NCBI RefSeq assembly: GCF_002233675.1
Contig: NZ_NMUQ01000003.1
Location: forward strand, 1 to 37,017
Length of the DNA: 37,017 nt
Reading direction: 5' to 3'
Source of the DNA: Paenibacillus herberti
GTDB taxonomy: Bacteria > Bacillota > Bacilli > Paenibacillales > Paenibacillaceae
Of the stretch, positions 25,301-32,915 are shown piece after piece. Made by a program: the position numbers and the translations under genes. Numbering within the stretch: position 1 is the first letter of the stretch; each line of letters opens with the position of its first letter. Below the pieces are notes generated by a model. The model worked only from the letters and a program-made list of their open reading frames with translations. It made no database searches and had not been told where the DNA came from.

Positions 25301-25816
25301 TTAGGATTAACATTTGGTGAGAATATGATAGAAATAAATCTTCAGTGGCTCGGGGATTCAATAGGACTAAGAAAAAATGATTCACATGAAGAGCGACTCC
25401 GAAGATATTTTTTAGAAGAATTTTACGTTGATCATTGTAAAACATATAATAACAGGCCTATATATTGGTTAGTTGATTCTGGTGAGAACAAAGGAATGCG
25501 TATATTAATTAATCTTCACAGATATCAGCCAAGTACAATGGCGACAATTCGCTTTGAATACCTTCAAGCAATTCAAGCTAAGTATTTAAATGAAGTTGAA
25601 ACAATTGACATGCGTCTGACTAACCCGTCACTCTTGGCGACAGAAAAGCGAACTTATGAGAAGAAGAAAGAAGATTTTAATAAGAGAATAGAAGAATTAA
25701 CTAAGTTCGATAAAATACTTGCGGAATACGCGAATGCTCAGGTTCAAATTGATCTAGACGAAGGTGTGAAAGTAAATTATGAGAAGTTCAAGGGTGTGTT
25801 AGCCAAGATAAAATAA
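22334..25816 (+). CDS. pglX: BREX adenine-specific DNA methyltransferase PglX
   Basis: Methyltransferase of 1160 residues that marks host DNA at an asymmetric motif so that BREX spares it. The SAM-binding motif I is DPACGSGH from residue 308 and the catalytic N6-adenine motif is NPPY from residue 486. The N-terminus (ELKSFATYARRELLEKVALRAKVFG) is typical of BREX type 1 PglX. The middle to C-terminal part (about residues 580-960) should hold the target recognition domain; it is visibly more AT-rich than the flanks and includes a C7 run at 24303-24309, a possible frameshift hotspot. The end (about 1085-1120) is a coiled coil. The gene starts 15 bp after brxC. No stop or frameshift is seen. Confidence 0.95.
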   Translation: MNKSELKSFATYARRELLEKVALRAKVFGMEKGSNISLVLNGEKLIVNGLQYPTTMKNAFESLKRQYELKGYEQVMEEVAYTWFNRIIALRYMEIHEYLPERVNVLSSSSGKIEPDILLQYHSMELEVDKVLIRDLMDRGDQEEAFRKLFIAQCNALQPILSFLFEKIDDFTELLLPDYLLDSESLINKLVNNKALTSSFSEVEVVGWLYQYYNTEPKANVDYKVKNGDKVDKYEIPAKTQLFTPRWIVRYMVENSLGSTWLNSYPNSMLKSQMDYYVESDIQIEEVQNHLDAINGNNLAPEKIKLIDPACGSGHILVYAFDLLYAMYEERGYESNEIPFLILEQNLYGVDIDDRAAQLSAFALLMKAREKSRRIFRNPPKTNVISIQESNGLPVDDLVRLISQNETDSKEILRLLEDFKNAKNFGSILIPDKIDIEKYLQRIKSLYNEEIQSLFDVEAINHLPKLEYLLRQAQLLNDKYDVVITNPPYLGAGAMNAQLTDYTKRVFPDSKSDLFAVFMERCNIFVKDNGYQSQINQHSWMFLSSYEILRKNILNSQTFISMLHLGPHAFEEINGEVVQSTSYIIRKVVFSNYKAKYYRLTDYPTTKEKECAFINKKDEYVSSQHDFTNITGHPISYWASNQLKKCFESNITFRNIAPPKKGLDTNGESEKFFRKWFEVDFQKIWINKSDPKDNYKWFEIDKGGGARKWYGNRLDIINYENKGYELKNKTKKANIRNESLYFCNSLTYGVISTKSFSFRVSLSNSLFDQGGPNCFPDQENRNYILALGNSKVVNSILETIAPTINFTVGDVAKIPVIFPTDKNSVEKINQFVDDNIILSKQNWDSNEVSWDFVSHPFILNKSSSGLLSDAFDNWRQLTNNRVNKLIANEEAINEFFIKLYGLQNELGATVTNDDISIRQANRQNDSKSFLSYFVGCLLGRFSHDSDGFYFLNSHLKRGNYQSNPHDHGMIMFSDNAYFENDIMARLKDFLGLTFGENMIEINLQWLGDSIGLRKNDSHEERLRRYFLEEFYVDHCKTYNNRPIYWLVDSGENKGMRILINLHRYQPSTMATIRFEYLQAIQAKYLNEVETIDMRLTNPSLLATEKRTYEKKKEDFNKRIEELTKFDKILAEYANAQVQIDLDEGVKVNYEKFKGVLAKIK

Positions 25817-25825
25817 GGGGATTAC

Positions 25826-28354
25826 ATGATGGATATTTTTCAAGCCTTACAAGACAAGGTTGAATCCGAAAGAAATACTAAAGGTAGAGCGATCATTTTC
25901 TGGTATGATCCTAACGCACAGGTGGAGCTTGATGAACTCCGGCTGAACTTTTCCCCTGATTATATAGAAGTAAGGTTATTAACAAATTACAATTTTTTTC
26001 GGATTAAAATTGATATTGAGATAAAATACTCTGATAAGTCCTTTATAGTGTATGCACCTTTTGCACGGCCAGCAGATGAATATAATTATTTACTTGATAG
26101 TTTGTTGTACTCAACAGAATTCAAAGCGGATGAAGTTGCCGTTTTCGCAGAACAATTGCAGTTGGATGATCATGTTATTCGTCCGTTAGTAGAGCAATAC
26201 CCAATATTTTTCCGAAGTAAGGAACGAATCCAAAAACTAAAACGTTTATTGCCAGTGAAGGCGGACCGACATTACCTAGAAGTTGCAATTGCTGCTGTAA
26301 GTGTAGGGTCGCCTTCACCTTCAATTCCAGATCTCACTAGATTTCTGTTGGTTGGGGGAACTAATGAATCTTTAAATGAGTCTTACAAAAACGTGGATAA
26401 ATGGTTCTCGATTGAACGAGTTTGGGATATGATCTGTTCTTATTTCGGACTGCCTCATCAGCCAGAAGACAATAAGCTTCAGTGGTTGATAGACACTCTG
26501 ATCTATCAGCATTTTTGTATTAATGCTCAAATAAAAGGATGGACGTATTCAGACCGTTGGTCATCCTCACTTCCCAATATATGTGCTCTGTTTATTGAAG
26601 ACTGGTTTCGGGAATCTGATGATCAAGTTACTATACTAGAACAATTCATTGGGGAATTTGAGTTGTGTTATTCAGTTGCCAACTTACTGAACGCCTTATC
26701 ACTTGAAGCCTTCGAAAAGGCCACGACCCTACCAATTATCGATGTGCTGATAATATCTAAGCTGGCAGATGAATTGCAACATCAAACTGCAGATTTGACA
26801 GTTTGGATGGAACGAATACCGAGAAGACAGCAAACCTATTGGGGACAAAAAGAGAATACGAATGGGACCTATCAGACATTGTTTCATATTGTACAGTTAT
26901 CAATGTATCGTAAGCAGTGGAAAAAACATTCAAGTTTTATGGTATCGTGGCAAGAAATGCTTAAAGGATATGCAGAGGTGTATTATCAGATTGATCAGCA
27001 TTACCGACAGATGATGCAAGCATTCATCAAATTGAACGGCCGAGATGCCCTTCAGCCTGTCATTGAGCAGCTCACCAATTGGTATGAAAATGTGTATTTG
27101 TCATGGATAGCAGATCAGGTAAATAGATTGTTATCTATTGAGCCCATAAGCGATGGCAGATCTGTTCTTTCACAACGTAGGTTTTTCTCGGACGTGCTTC
27201 GCCCCCTCTTAGATAAAGAGCAAACTAAAATTTTCGTAATTATTTCTGATGCTCTTCGTTATGAAGTAGGACAAGAAATTGCTAACAAACTAAATGCCCG
27301 AATTAATGGGGAAGCGGCAATTACACCGATGCAAGCGAGTCTACCTTCTTATACTCAACTCGGTATGGCTAGCTTATTGCCTCATAAAGAGTTGACCATT
27401 GAGGACAATGGAACGGTCTATGCAGATGGTCTTTCAACAAGAGGTATGGCCAATCGTGAGGCTATCTTGAAAAAATATAATCAAGATGCAGCTTGTTATT
27501 CATTACATGAATTAATGAGCTTGTCTCGTTCAGATGCCGAAGATCGTTTGAAAGGAAAGAGATTAATCTATCTCTATCACGATGTAATCGATGCGGTCGG
27601 TGATACAGCCAAATCGGAACAAGAAACATATGAGGCTGTCGATCGAACTGTCGTCGCTTTGGAGCAAGCTGTTGAGCGGTTGTCACGATTACAGGCAAAA
27701 CGAATTTTTATCACAGCGGATCACGGCTTTTTATTTCAATATAATAAAGTTGAAGCTAACGCTAAGGTTGATGCTATAACGGGACAAGTCATTGATAAAA
27801 ACCGCCGTTTTGCAGTCGGGCAACAGCTTACTGTACCGGAAGGAGCTGCGAAGTTGTCCCCAGAACATACCCCACTCCCATGTGAAGTCGTTATTGCCAA
27901 GGGGTTGAATCGATTTATTGGATCTGGAGGATTGCAATTTATACATGGTGGTGCTATGCCTCAAGAAATCGTTATCCCACTAATTGATTATCGTCGAACC
28001 GAAAAAGCTGAGGATGTTCAAATTAGTGTCGCTATGGTAGATAAAATAATTACGAACGGTAGGTTCCATGTTTCATTTTATCAAGAACAAAAAATATCTT
28101 CCGATTTTCTGCCGCGGCAAGTAAAAATGGCATTTTATCATGGGGAAGAGCGAATTTCAAACGAAATGATTCAGACCTTTAACTCAACGGGTGACGCAAT
28201 GGATCGTAATATCCGTATTTCATTCATATTAGCTGAACGGTATTACAAAATGGGGGAGTCCTGTACATTAAAAATGGAAACCTTGCATGACGGTAAGGCG
28301 GAAGTATATCGATCAGAGTCTTTCACCATTCGGATGTATGAGGCTCTTTACTAG
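25826..28354 (+). CDS. pglZ: BREX alkaline-phosphatase-superfamily protein PglZ
   Basis: Protein of 842 residues with the PglZ domain in its C-terminal half. The metal-binding core is visible as FVIISDALRYEVG (D475) and IFITADHGFLF (D632, H633), with a final IHGGAMPQEIVIPLI segment. PglZ is a core BREX component shared by all BREX types; it is a phosphatase/nuclease-like hydrolase whose substrate is debated, and it interacts with PglX. ATG 25826 is directly followed by a second ATG at 25829; AAGGGG lies upstream. It starts 9 bp after pglX. The domain order (long N-terminal helical part, then hydrolase) and length are normal. Confidence 0.95.
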   Translation: MMDIFQALQDKVESERNTKGRAIIFWYDPNAQVELDELRLNFSPDYIEVRLLTNYNFFRIKIDIEIKYSDKSFIVYAPFARPADEYNYLLDSLLYSTEFKADEVAVFAEQLQLDDHVIRPLVEQYPIFFRSKERIQKLKRLLPVKADRHYLEVAIAAVSVGSPSPSIPDLTRFLLVGGTNESLNESYKNVDKWFSIERVWDMICSYFGLPHQPEDNKLQWLIDTLIYQHFCINAQIKGWTYSDRWSSSLPNICALFIEDWFRESDDQVTILEQFIGEFELCYSVANLLNALSLEAFEKATTLPIIDVLIISKLADELQHQTADLTVWMERIPRRQQTYWGQKENTNGTYQTLFHIVQLSMYRKQWKKHSSFMVSWQEMLKGYAEVYYQIDQHYRQMMQAFIKLNGRDALQPVIEQLTNWYENVYLSWIADQVNRLLSIEPISDGRSVLSQRRFFSDVLRPLLDKEQTKIFVIISDALRYEVGQEIANKLNARINGEAAITPMQASLPSYTQLGMASLLPHKELTIEDNGTVYADGLSTRGMANREAILKKYNQDAACYSLHELMSLSRSDAEDRLKGKRLIYLYHDVIDAVGDTAKSEQETYEAVDRTVVALEQAVERLSRLQAKRIFITADHGFLFQYNKVEANAKVDAITGQVIDKNRRFAVGQQLTVPEGAAKLSPEHTPLPCEVVIAKGLNRFIGSGGLQFIHGGAMPQEIVIPLIDYRRTEKAEDVQISVAMVDKIITNGRFHVSFYQEQKISSDFLPRQVKMAFYHGEERISNEMIQTFNSTGDAMDRNIRISFILAERYYKMGESCTLKMETLHDGKAEVYRSESFTIRMYEALY

Positions 28355-28389
28355 AAGTCATTGTCTATAAGAGAGAAAGGAACATGGGT

Positions 28390-31300
28390 ATGTTGAAGAT
28401 TGGAGATAAAATTAAAGGCCCCTATTGGTCAGAAGTTGTAGAGATTAGAAAATGCGAACCGATTGATGACCTTTTGATATTGATTGAAGCTGTAGGTAGA
28501 CAAAGTAACCAGTACTATGAAACATATCTGGAAAAACATGAAGTTGAAGCTTTAGAAGCTCTACAAGAAGAAACGCAAGCGGCGATGGAACCCCATCGCC
28601 TTTTACACTATTTGCAATATTACGTGCTTCGATCAGAAGAGCGATATTCTAAATCCCGAATGAGAGGTAATAAGAAAGTTATCCCCCTTCCTCATCAAAT
28701 TGAAGCGGTCTACAGTCGGATGCTGCAAAACGGACAGGTACGCTTCTTGTTAGCAGATGATCCAGGAGCAGGGAAAACAATAATGTCTGGTATGTTAATT
28801 CGAGAGTTACTTGCGCGGAAAAGTGCTGATCGGATACTCATTCTTGTTCCACCTCTTGTTCTTAAGCAATGGCAAGAAGAACTAAATGAGAAATTTGGAG
28901 AACAATTTACGTTGATTACACGTTCTTCGTTACGCGACTCAGGAGATGGCAATCCTTTTGAAAAACATGACAAATGTCTGGCTTCCCTCTATTGGGCGAC
29001 GCGTGAAGACGTTAAGAACTTGGTTATTACTGCTAACTTTGATTTGGTTATCGTTGATGAAGCCCATAAAATGGCCGCCTATACACAAGGTGTAAAGAAG
29101 AAAAAAGTACAGCGAACCAAGCTTTATCAGCTTGGAGAGGCCGTGCTGCGTAATAGCGAGCATTGTTTGCTTCTTACGGCTACCCCGCATAAAGGAGATA
29201 AGGAGAATTTCAGACATCTGATGAGTTTGATTGATCATGATGTTTTCTCTAACTTAAATACAGGGGAATCCATGTATGAGAAAAGCAATCCTTACGTCAT
29301 TCGAAGATTAAAAGAGTCGATGGTTAATTTTGATGGAACCCCTTTATTCCCTAAAAGAACAACAAAGACGCTACCTTTCGACTTATCTACGGAAGAACTG
29401 GAAATTTATCAAGAAGTCACAGAATACGTTAGGGAGCACTTTAATCGGGCTAAACGGAATAACAATCACAGTACGGCATTTGCTATGATGCTGCTACAAC
29501 GGAGGCTTACTTCATCCATTGAAGCGATCTACCTTTCTCTTGTTCGACGTAAAGAGAGGTTGGAGCAGGTACTGCGCGGTGAGTTGAAAAAACATCAAAT
29601 TACGCAGGATACTGTTGAAGAGATAGATGAACTAACAGGCGACGAGCTCGAAGCTATGGAGCAATTGGTTGAAGGTGAGACAGACGCTTTGGACATTGAT
29701 GAACTGCAGCTTGAGATCGATGAATTGGCTCGCCTCATTCGTAGAATTCAAGTGATACGCATGTCAGATACGGAGCGAAAATATTTAGAATTGGAATCGA
29801 CATTATTTGGTACGAATGGTTTACTACTGAGGGGTGAGAAGATTCTCATCTTTACGGAGTCTAAGGACACACTCCACTATTTGGAAAGACGCTTGCTTGC
29901 ACATGTTCCTTATGTTGCCAAAATAATTGGAAATTTCTCCATGGATCAACGTCGGGAGGAAGTAGAGAAGTTTAGAAGAGACATTCAAATCATGTTAGCT
30001 ACGGATGCGGGCGGGGAATCGATTAACTTGCAGTTCTGTAACCAAATGATAAATTACGATATTCCATGGAACCCTAATCGACTAGAGCAGCGTATGGGAC
30101 GTATCCATCGTATCGGTCAGAAAAATGAAGTGTTTGTTTTTAACCTCGTTGCAACAAATACACGAGAAGGCGACGTAATGAACCGATTGCTTGAGAAGAT
30201 GGAGCAAATGCGGCTGGATTTAGGTCAAGAACTAGTATACGATTTTATTGGCGAAGTACTAGAAGAAGAGGAACTAGATTTGGCTAGCTTAATGGAACAG
30301 GCGATCTCCGGCAGAGAGCACTTGGATGAAATCATAGCTAGAATGGAGAAAAGACTATCTGAAGAGCATCAGAAATTGCTTGAATTTACACAGAAAGAAC
30401 GAATCGACGAACAAAGTTTTGATTTGCCGGGTATGAAAAGGGACTACCATTCATCGACATTAGAAAGCCCTCCATCTCGAGTGTATGGCGGGTTTACATT
30501 AGAACAATTCCAGTCTACTTCAATTCGTTTGCATGTCTCATCAGATCAATCAATAGTTCGCATAGAGCGTTTCCCTAAAATGATACGTGAATTCGCACGC
30601 AAGCAGCGGTTATATCTGAAAAATGATGGATCGCATCGATTTACGTTAAATGAAAGCAAGGAAAAAGATGATCTGCAAATGTTAAAACCAGGTCATGATC
30701 TAGTAAAGCTTGCATTATCATTAACAGAGCGAGAGATACAACAACTTTCTATACCTACATTATCATTTTCTTACCATGTTGGTGAGCCATTAAGGATCGA
30801 GTTGAATGAAATCGTATTTACTGATGGTACAGGCCGTGAATTACAAAGAGAGCTATTGCTCTTGGGTAAACGGTCAAATAGGGCCTTTGTACGTATTGAT
30901 TCATATTGGTTATTCGCTGGACAAATTGAGAATGTTCAATCGACAATAGAAGAAGAAGATTCTTTCAAACCAGAAATGATTAAGCAATCCCGGCAGCAGC
31001 TAAATAAAATTCGAAACGGCCGCGAAGAGCAATTGAATAAAAAAAGCCAGTTTTTACGTCGTTCTTTTGAAGCGCAGATGAATTCGCTTTACGACCGACT
31101 ACAACAGTATCAGAACACAAATACGGATCATCGCAATAGTGCACTTATCAACCAAACACTCTCATCGATTGAAGAGACCGAAGAACGGCGGAATGACCGA
31201 CTCGAACAAGTAGATCGCGAACGAAGTATCCAAATTCGTTCCATCAAGAAAATTGCTCAATTTCATGTTGTTCCGCATACCACTGATTTCGGTAGAGTTT

Positions 31301-31572
31301 TACCTATTGATTATGAGGGCCTGATTCGAGATTATGAAATAAGGAATGGCAGAACAAATGTGAAAATGCAGCACGCCTATGGGCTGGTTGACTTTGTTAG
31401 TGAGGATGATAAGGGAGAAATTCGGTTTATTATTTTGAGTTCAATGGATGCTCATCTAGTATCGTTGAATATGCAAGATTATTCTTCCATTATGGATCAA
31501 GTTTGGATTTATCGTGTTAGTGATCATGCTGTTACTGATGAAGTTCCATTTAGTATCAGGTTCAATGCCTAA
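28390..31572 (+). CDS. BREX-associated SNF2/HepA-type helicase (BrxHII-like), in place of brxL
   Basis: Superfamily 2 ATPase of 1060 residues. Counting from an ATG at 28384, the motifs are DDPGAGKT (125-132, motif I), DEAH (225-228, motif II), LLTATPHKG (motif III), and in the C-terminal lobe TDAGGESINLQ and QRMGRIHRIGQ (569-579, motif VI), the pattern of COG0553 SNF2/RapA proteins. The N-terminus (GDKIKGPYWSEVVEI) resembles that of BREX and DISARM helicases (BrxHII, DrmD). The last 450 residues carry coiled coils and no domain I recognise. ATG 28390 is preferred (AAAGG nine bases upstream) over 28384. It closes the operon where type 1 BREX has the Lon-like brxL; type 5 BREX has such a helicase here. 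It probably moves on or remodels DNA during exclusion. Confidence 0.88.
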   Translation: MLKIGDKIKGPYWSEVVEIRKCEPIDDLLILIEAVGRQSNQYYETYLEKHEVEALEALQEETQAAMEPHRLLHYLQYYVLRSEERYSKSRMRGNKKVIPLPHQIEAVYSRMLQNGQVRFLLADDPGAGKTIMSGMLIRELLARKSADRILILVPPLVLKQWQEELNEKFGEQFTLITRSSLRDSGDGNPFEKHDKCLASLYWATREDVKNLVITANFDLVIVDEAHKMAAYTQGVKKKKVQRTKLYQLGEAVLRNSEHCLLLTATPHKGDKENFRHLMSLIDHDVFSNLNTGESMYEKSNPYVIRRLKESMVNFDGTPLFPKRTTKTLPFDLSTEELEIYQEVTEYVREHFNRAKRNNNHSTAFAMMLLQRRLTSSIEAIYLSLVRRKERLEQVLRGELKKHQITQDTVEEIDELTGDELEAMEQLVEGETDALDIDELQLEIDELARLIRRIQVIRMSDTERKYLELESTLFGTNGLLLRGEKILIFTESKDTLHYLERRLLAHVPYVAKIIGNFSMDQRREEVEKFRRDIQIMLATDAGGESINLQFCNQMINYDIPWNPNRLEQRMGRIHRIGQKNEVFVFNLVATNTREGDVMNRLLEKMEQMRLDLGQELVYDFIGEVLEEEELDLASLMEQAISGREHLDEIIARMEKRLSEEHQKLLEFTQKERIDEQSFDLPGMKRDYHSSTLESPPSRVYGGFTLEQFQSTSIRLHVSSDQSIVRIERFPKMIREFARKQRLYLKNDGSHRFTLNESKEKDDLQMLKPGHDLVKLALSLTEREIQQLSIPTLSFSYHVGEPLRIELNEIVFTDGTGRELQRELLLLGKRSNRAFVRIDSYWLFAGQIENVQSTIEEEDSFKPEMIKQSRQQLNKIRNGREEQLNKKSQFLRRSFEAQMNSLYDRLQQYQNTNTDHRNSALINQTLSSIEETEERRNDRLEQVDRERSIQIRSIKKIAQFHVVPHTTDFGRVLPIDYEGLIRDYEIRNGRTNVKMQHAYGLVDFVSEDDKGEIRFIILSSMDAHLVSLNMQDYSSIMDQVWIYRVSDHAVTDEVPFSIRFNA

Positions 31573-31598
31573 CTGAAATGAATAAAATAATAGATGCG

Positions 31599-31640
31599 AA
31601 CAAAAGTTCTCTGGCAACCTGTTGTCAGAGAACTTTTGTT
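31599..31640 (+). terminator. Strong terminator at the end of the BREX operon
   Basis: A perfect 15-bp stem aacaaaagttctctg (31599-31613) / cagagaacttttgtt (31626-31640), further extended by ggcaac/gttgtc with one mismatch. The A-rich and T-rich arms allow termination in both directions. Confidence 0.9.
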
Positions 31641-31645
31641 ATAAT
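31637..31645 (+). promoter_or_regulatory. Candidate sbcDC promoter (extended -10)
   Basis: TGTTATAAT (TGn plus TATAAT) overlaps the right arm of the BREX terminator, 73 bp before sbcD. No clear -35 box is present. Confidence 0.5.
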
Positions 31646-31718
31646 AGGACTACCTAATAACAAAAGACACCTGGAGGGTATATGCAGTGAAAAGCCAATC
31701 GGAAGGGAAAGGTAAACA

Positions 31719-32915
31719 ATGAAAATATTCCACACAGCTGACTGGCATCTGGGGAAGTTGGTACAAGGCGTTTATATGACGGAGGATCAACAGTATGTCC
31801 TTGATCAGTTTATTAAGGAGATAGAGAAGGAAAAGCCCGACGTCATAATTATTGCAGGTGATCTGTATGATCGGGCGGTTCCGCCGACGGAAGCAGTGCA
31901 GTTGCTCGATAGCGTGCTAAAAACGATTGTACTTCAGTTGAAAATACCCGTTGTAGCGGTAGCTGGTAATCATGATAGTCCTAGTCGTCTTGATTTCGGC
32001 AGCAGCATTATGAAAGAGTCAGGTCTACATATCGCAGGGGAACTTACATATCCATTCGAACCTGTTGTGCTGCGTGATGAGGCTGGAGAGGTTCATTTTC
32101 ATCTCATACCATACGCCGAGCCCGGAAAAGTACGCTATTTGCTTGGCGATGAAAATATCAAAACACATGATGATGCCATGAGGAAGATTATCGAAACCAT
32201 TAAGACAACTTTGGACTCGAGCGCGCGTCATGTATTTGTCGGGCATGCCTTTGTAACGCCGGGTGGAGAAGCTCAGGAGAATACAAGCGATTCGGAGCGG
32301 CCTCTCTCCATCGGCGGGGCAGAGCACGTAAGCGCCCGACATCTGGAAGGTTTTCATTATACGGCCCTTGGTCATCTGCATCAGGCCCATTATGTCGGTG
32401 ACGAAACGATACGTTATGCTGGCTCGCCTTTGAAGTATTCGATCTCGGAAGAACACCATAACAAGGGTTATCTTGTTGTCGAGCTGGATCAACACGGAAA
32501 TGCGACAGTTGAGAAAAAAGAGCTGGAACCACGGCATGATATGCGGACGATTGAAGGTCTGATGGCGGATATTGAGCGTCACCCGATTAATGATGACTAT
32601 GTATTTGTCCGATTGCTAGATGAATCATTGGTGTTGTCCCCGATGGAAAGGGTTCGTTCTGTTTATCCGAATGCTATGCATGTAGAACGGAAAATGATCA
32701 TTACTGGGCTGATCGGAGAAGCTTTAGCGGTAGATGGACGAGCGAAGATGGACGAAATATCGCTCTTCCAAGCCTTTTATAAAGAGGTAAGAGGAAACGA
32801 GCTGTCGTCTGAAACAGAGAGATTGTTTATCGAGACTCTGCAGGAAATCTACAAGAAGGAAGGTGAGCGCCATGAAACCATTGAAGCTTACGATGACGGC
32901 GTTCGGGCCGTATAA
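31719..32915 (+). CDS. sbcD: Exonuclease SbcCD, nuclease subunit SbcD
   Basis: Metallophosphoesterase of 398 residues, the Mre11-type nuclease that with SbcC cleaves DNA hairpins and protein-blocked ends. Metal-binding motifs are all visible: D8-W-H10, GDLYD (D48), GNHDS (N84, H85), GHAFV and GHLHQ. Length is normal for SbcD. ATG 31719 has a GGAAAGG ribosome site. The 3' end overlaps sbcC by 44 bp, so the subunits are made together. It lies just outside the BREX terminator, with its own likely promoter, so it need not be part of the defence system. Base composition looks closer to the chromosomal genes than to BREX. Confidence 0.96.
   Translation: MKIFHTADWHLGKLVQGVYMTEDQQYVLDQFIKEIEKEKPDVIIIAGDLYDRAVPPTEAVQLLDSVLKTIVLQLKIPVVAVAGNHDSPSRLDFGSSIMKESGLHIAGELTYPFEPVVLRDEAGEVHFHLIPYAEPGKVRYLLGDENIKTHDDAMRKIIETIKTTLDSSARHVFVGHAFVTPGGEAQENTSDSERPLSIGGAEHVSARHLEGFHYTALGHLHQAHYVGDETIRYAGSPLKYSISEEHHNKGYLVVELDQHGNATVEKKELEPRHDMRTIEGLMADIERHPINDDYVFVRLLDESLVLSPMERVRSVYPNAMHVERKMIITGLIGEALAVDGRAKMDEISLFQAFYKEVRGNELSSETERLFIETLQEIYKKEGERHETIEAYDDGVRAV

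Noticed and set aside
28390-31572. DISARM helicase DrmD as the name of the last operon gene
   Set aside because: No drmA, drmB, drmC or drmMI gene is present, while five BREX genes precede it in one operon, so BREX membership is the better reading.
31573-31718. Possible left end of the Tn7-like element between BREX and sbcD
   Set aside because: Only a terminator and a promoter-like sequence are present; there are no 20-bp units and no terminal ACA.
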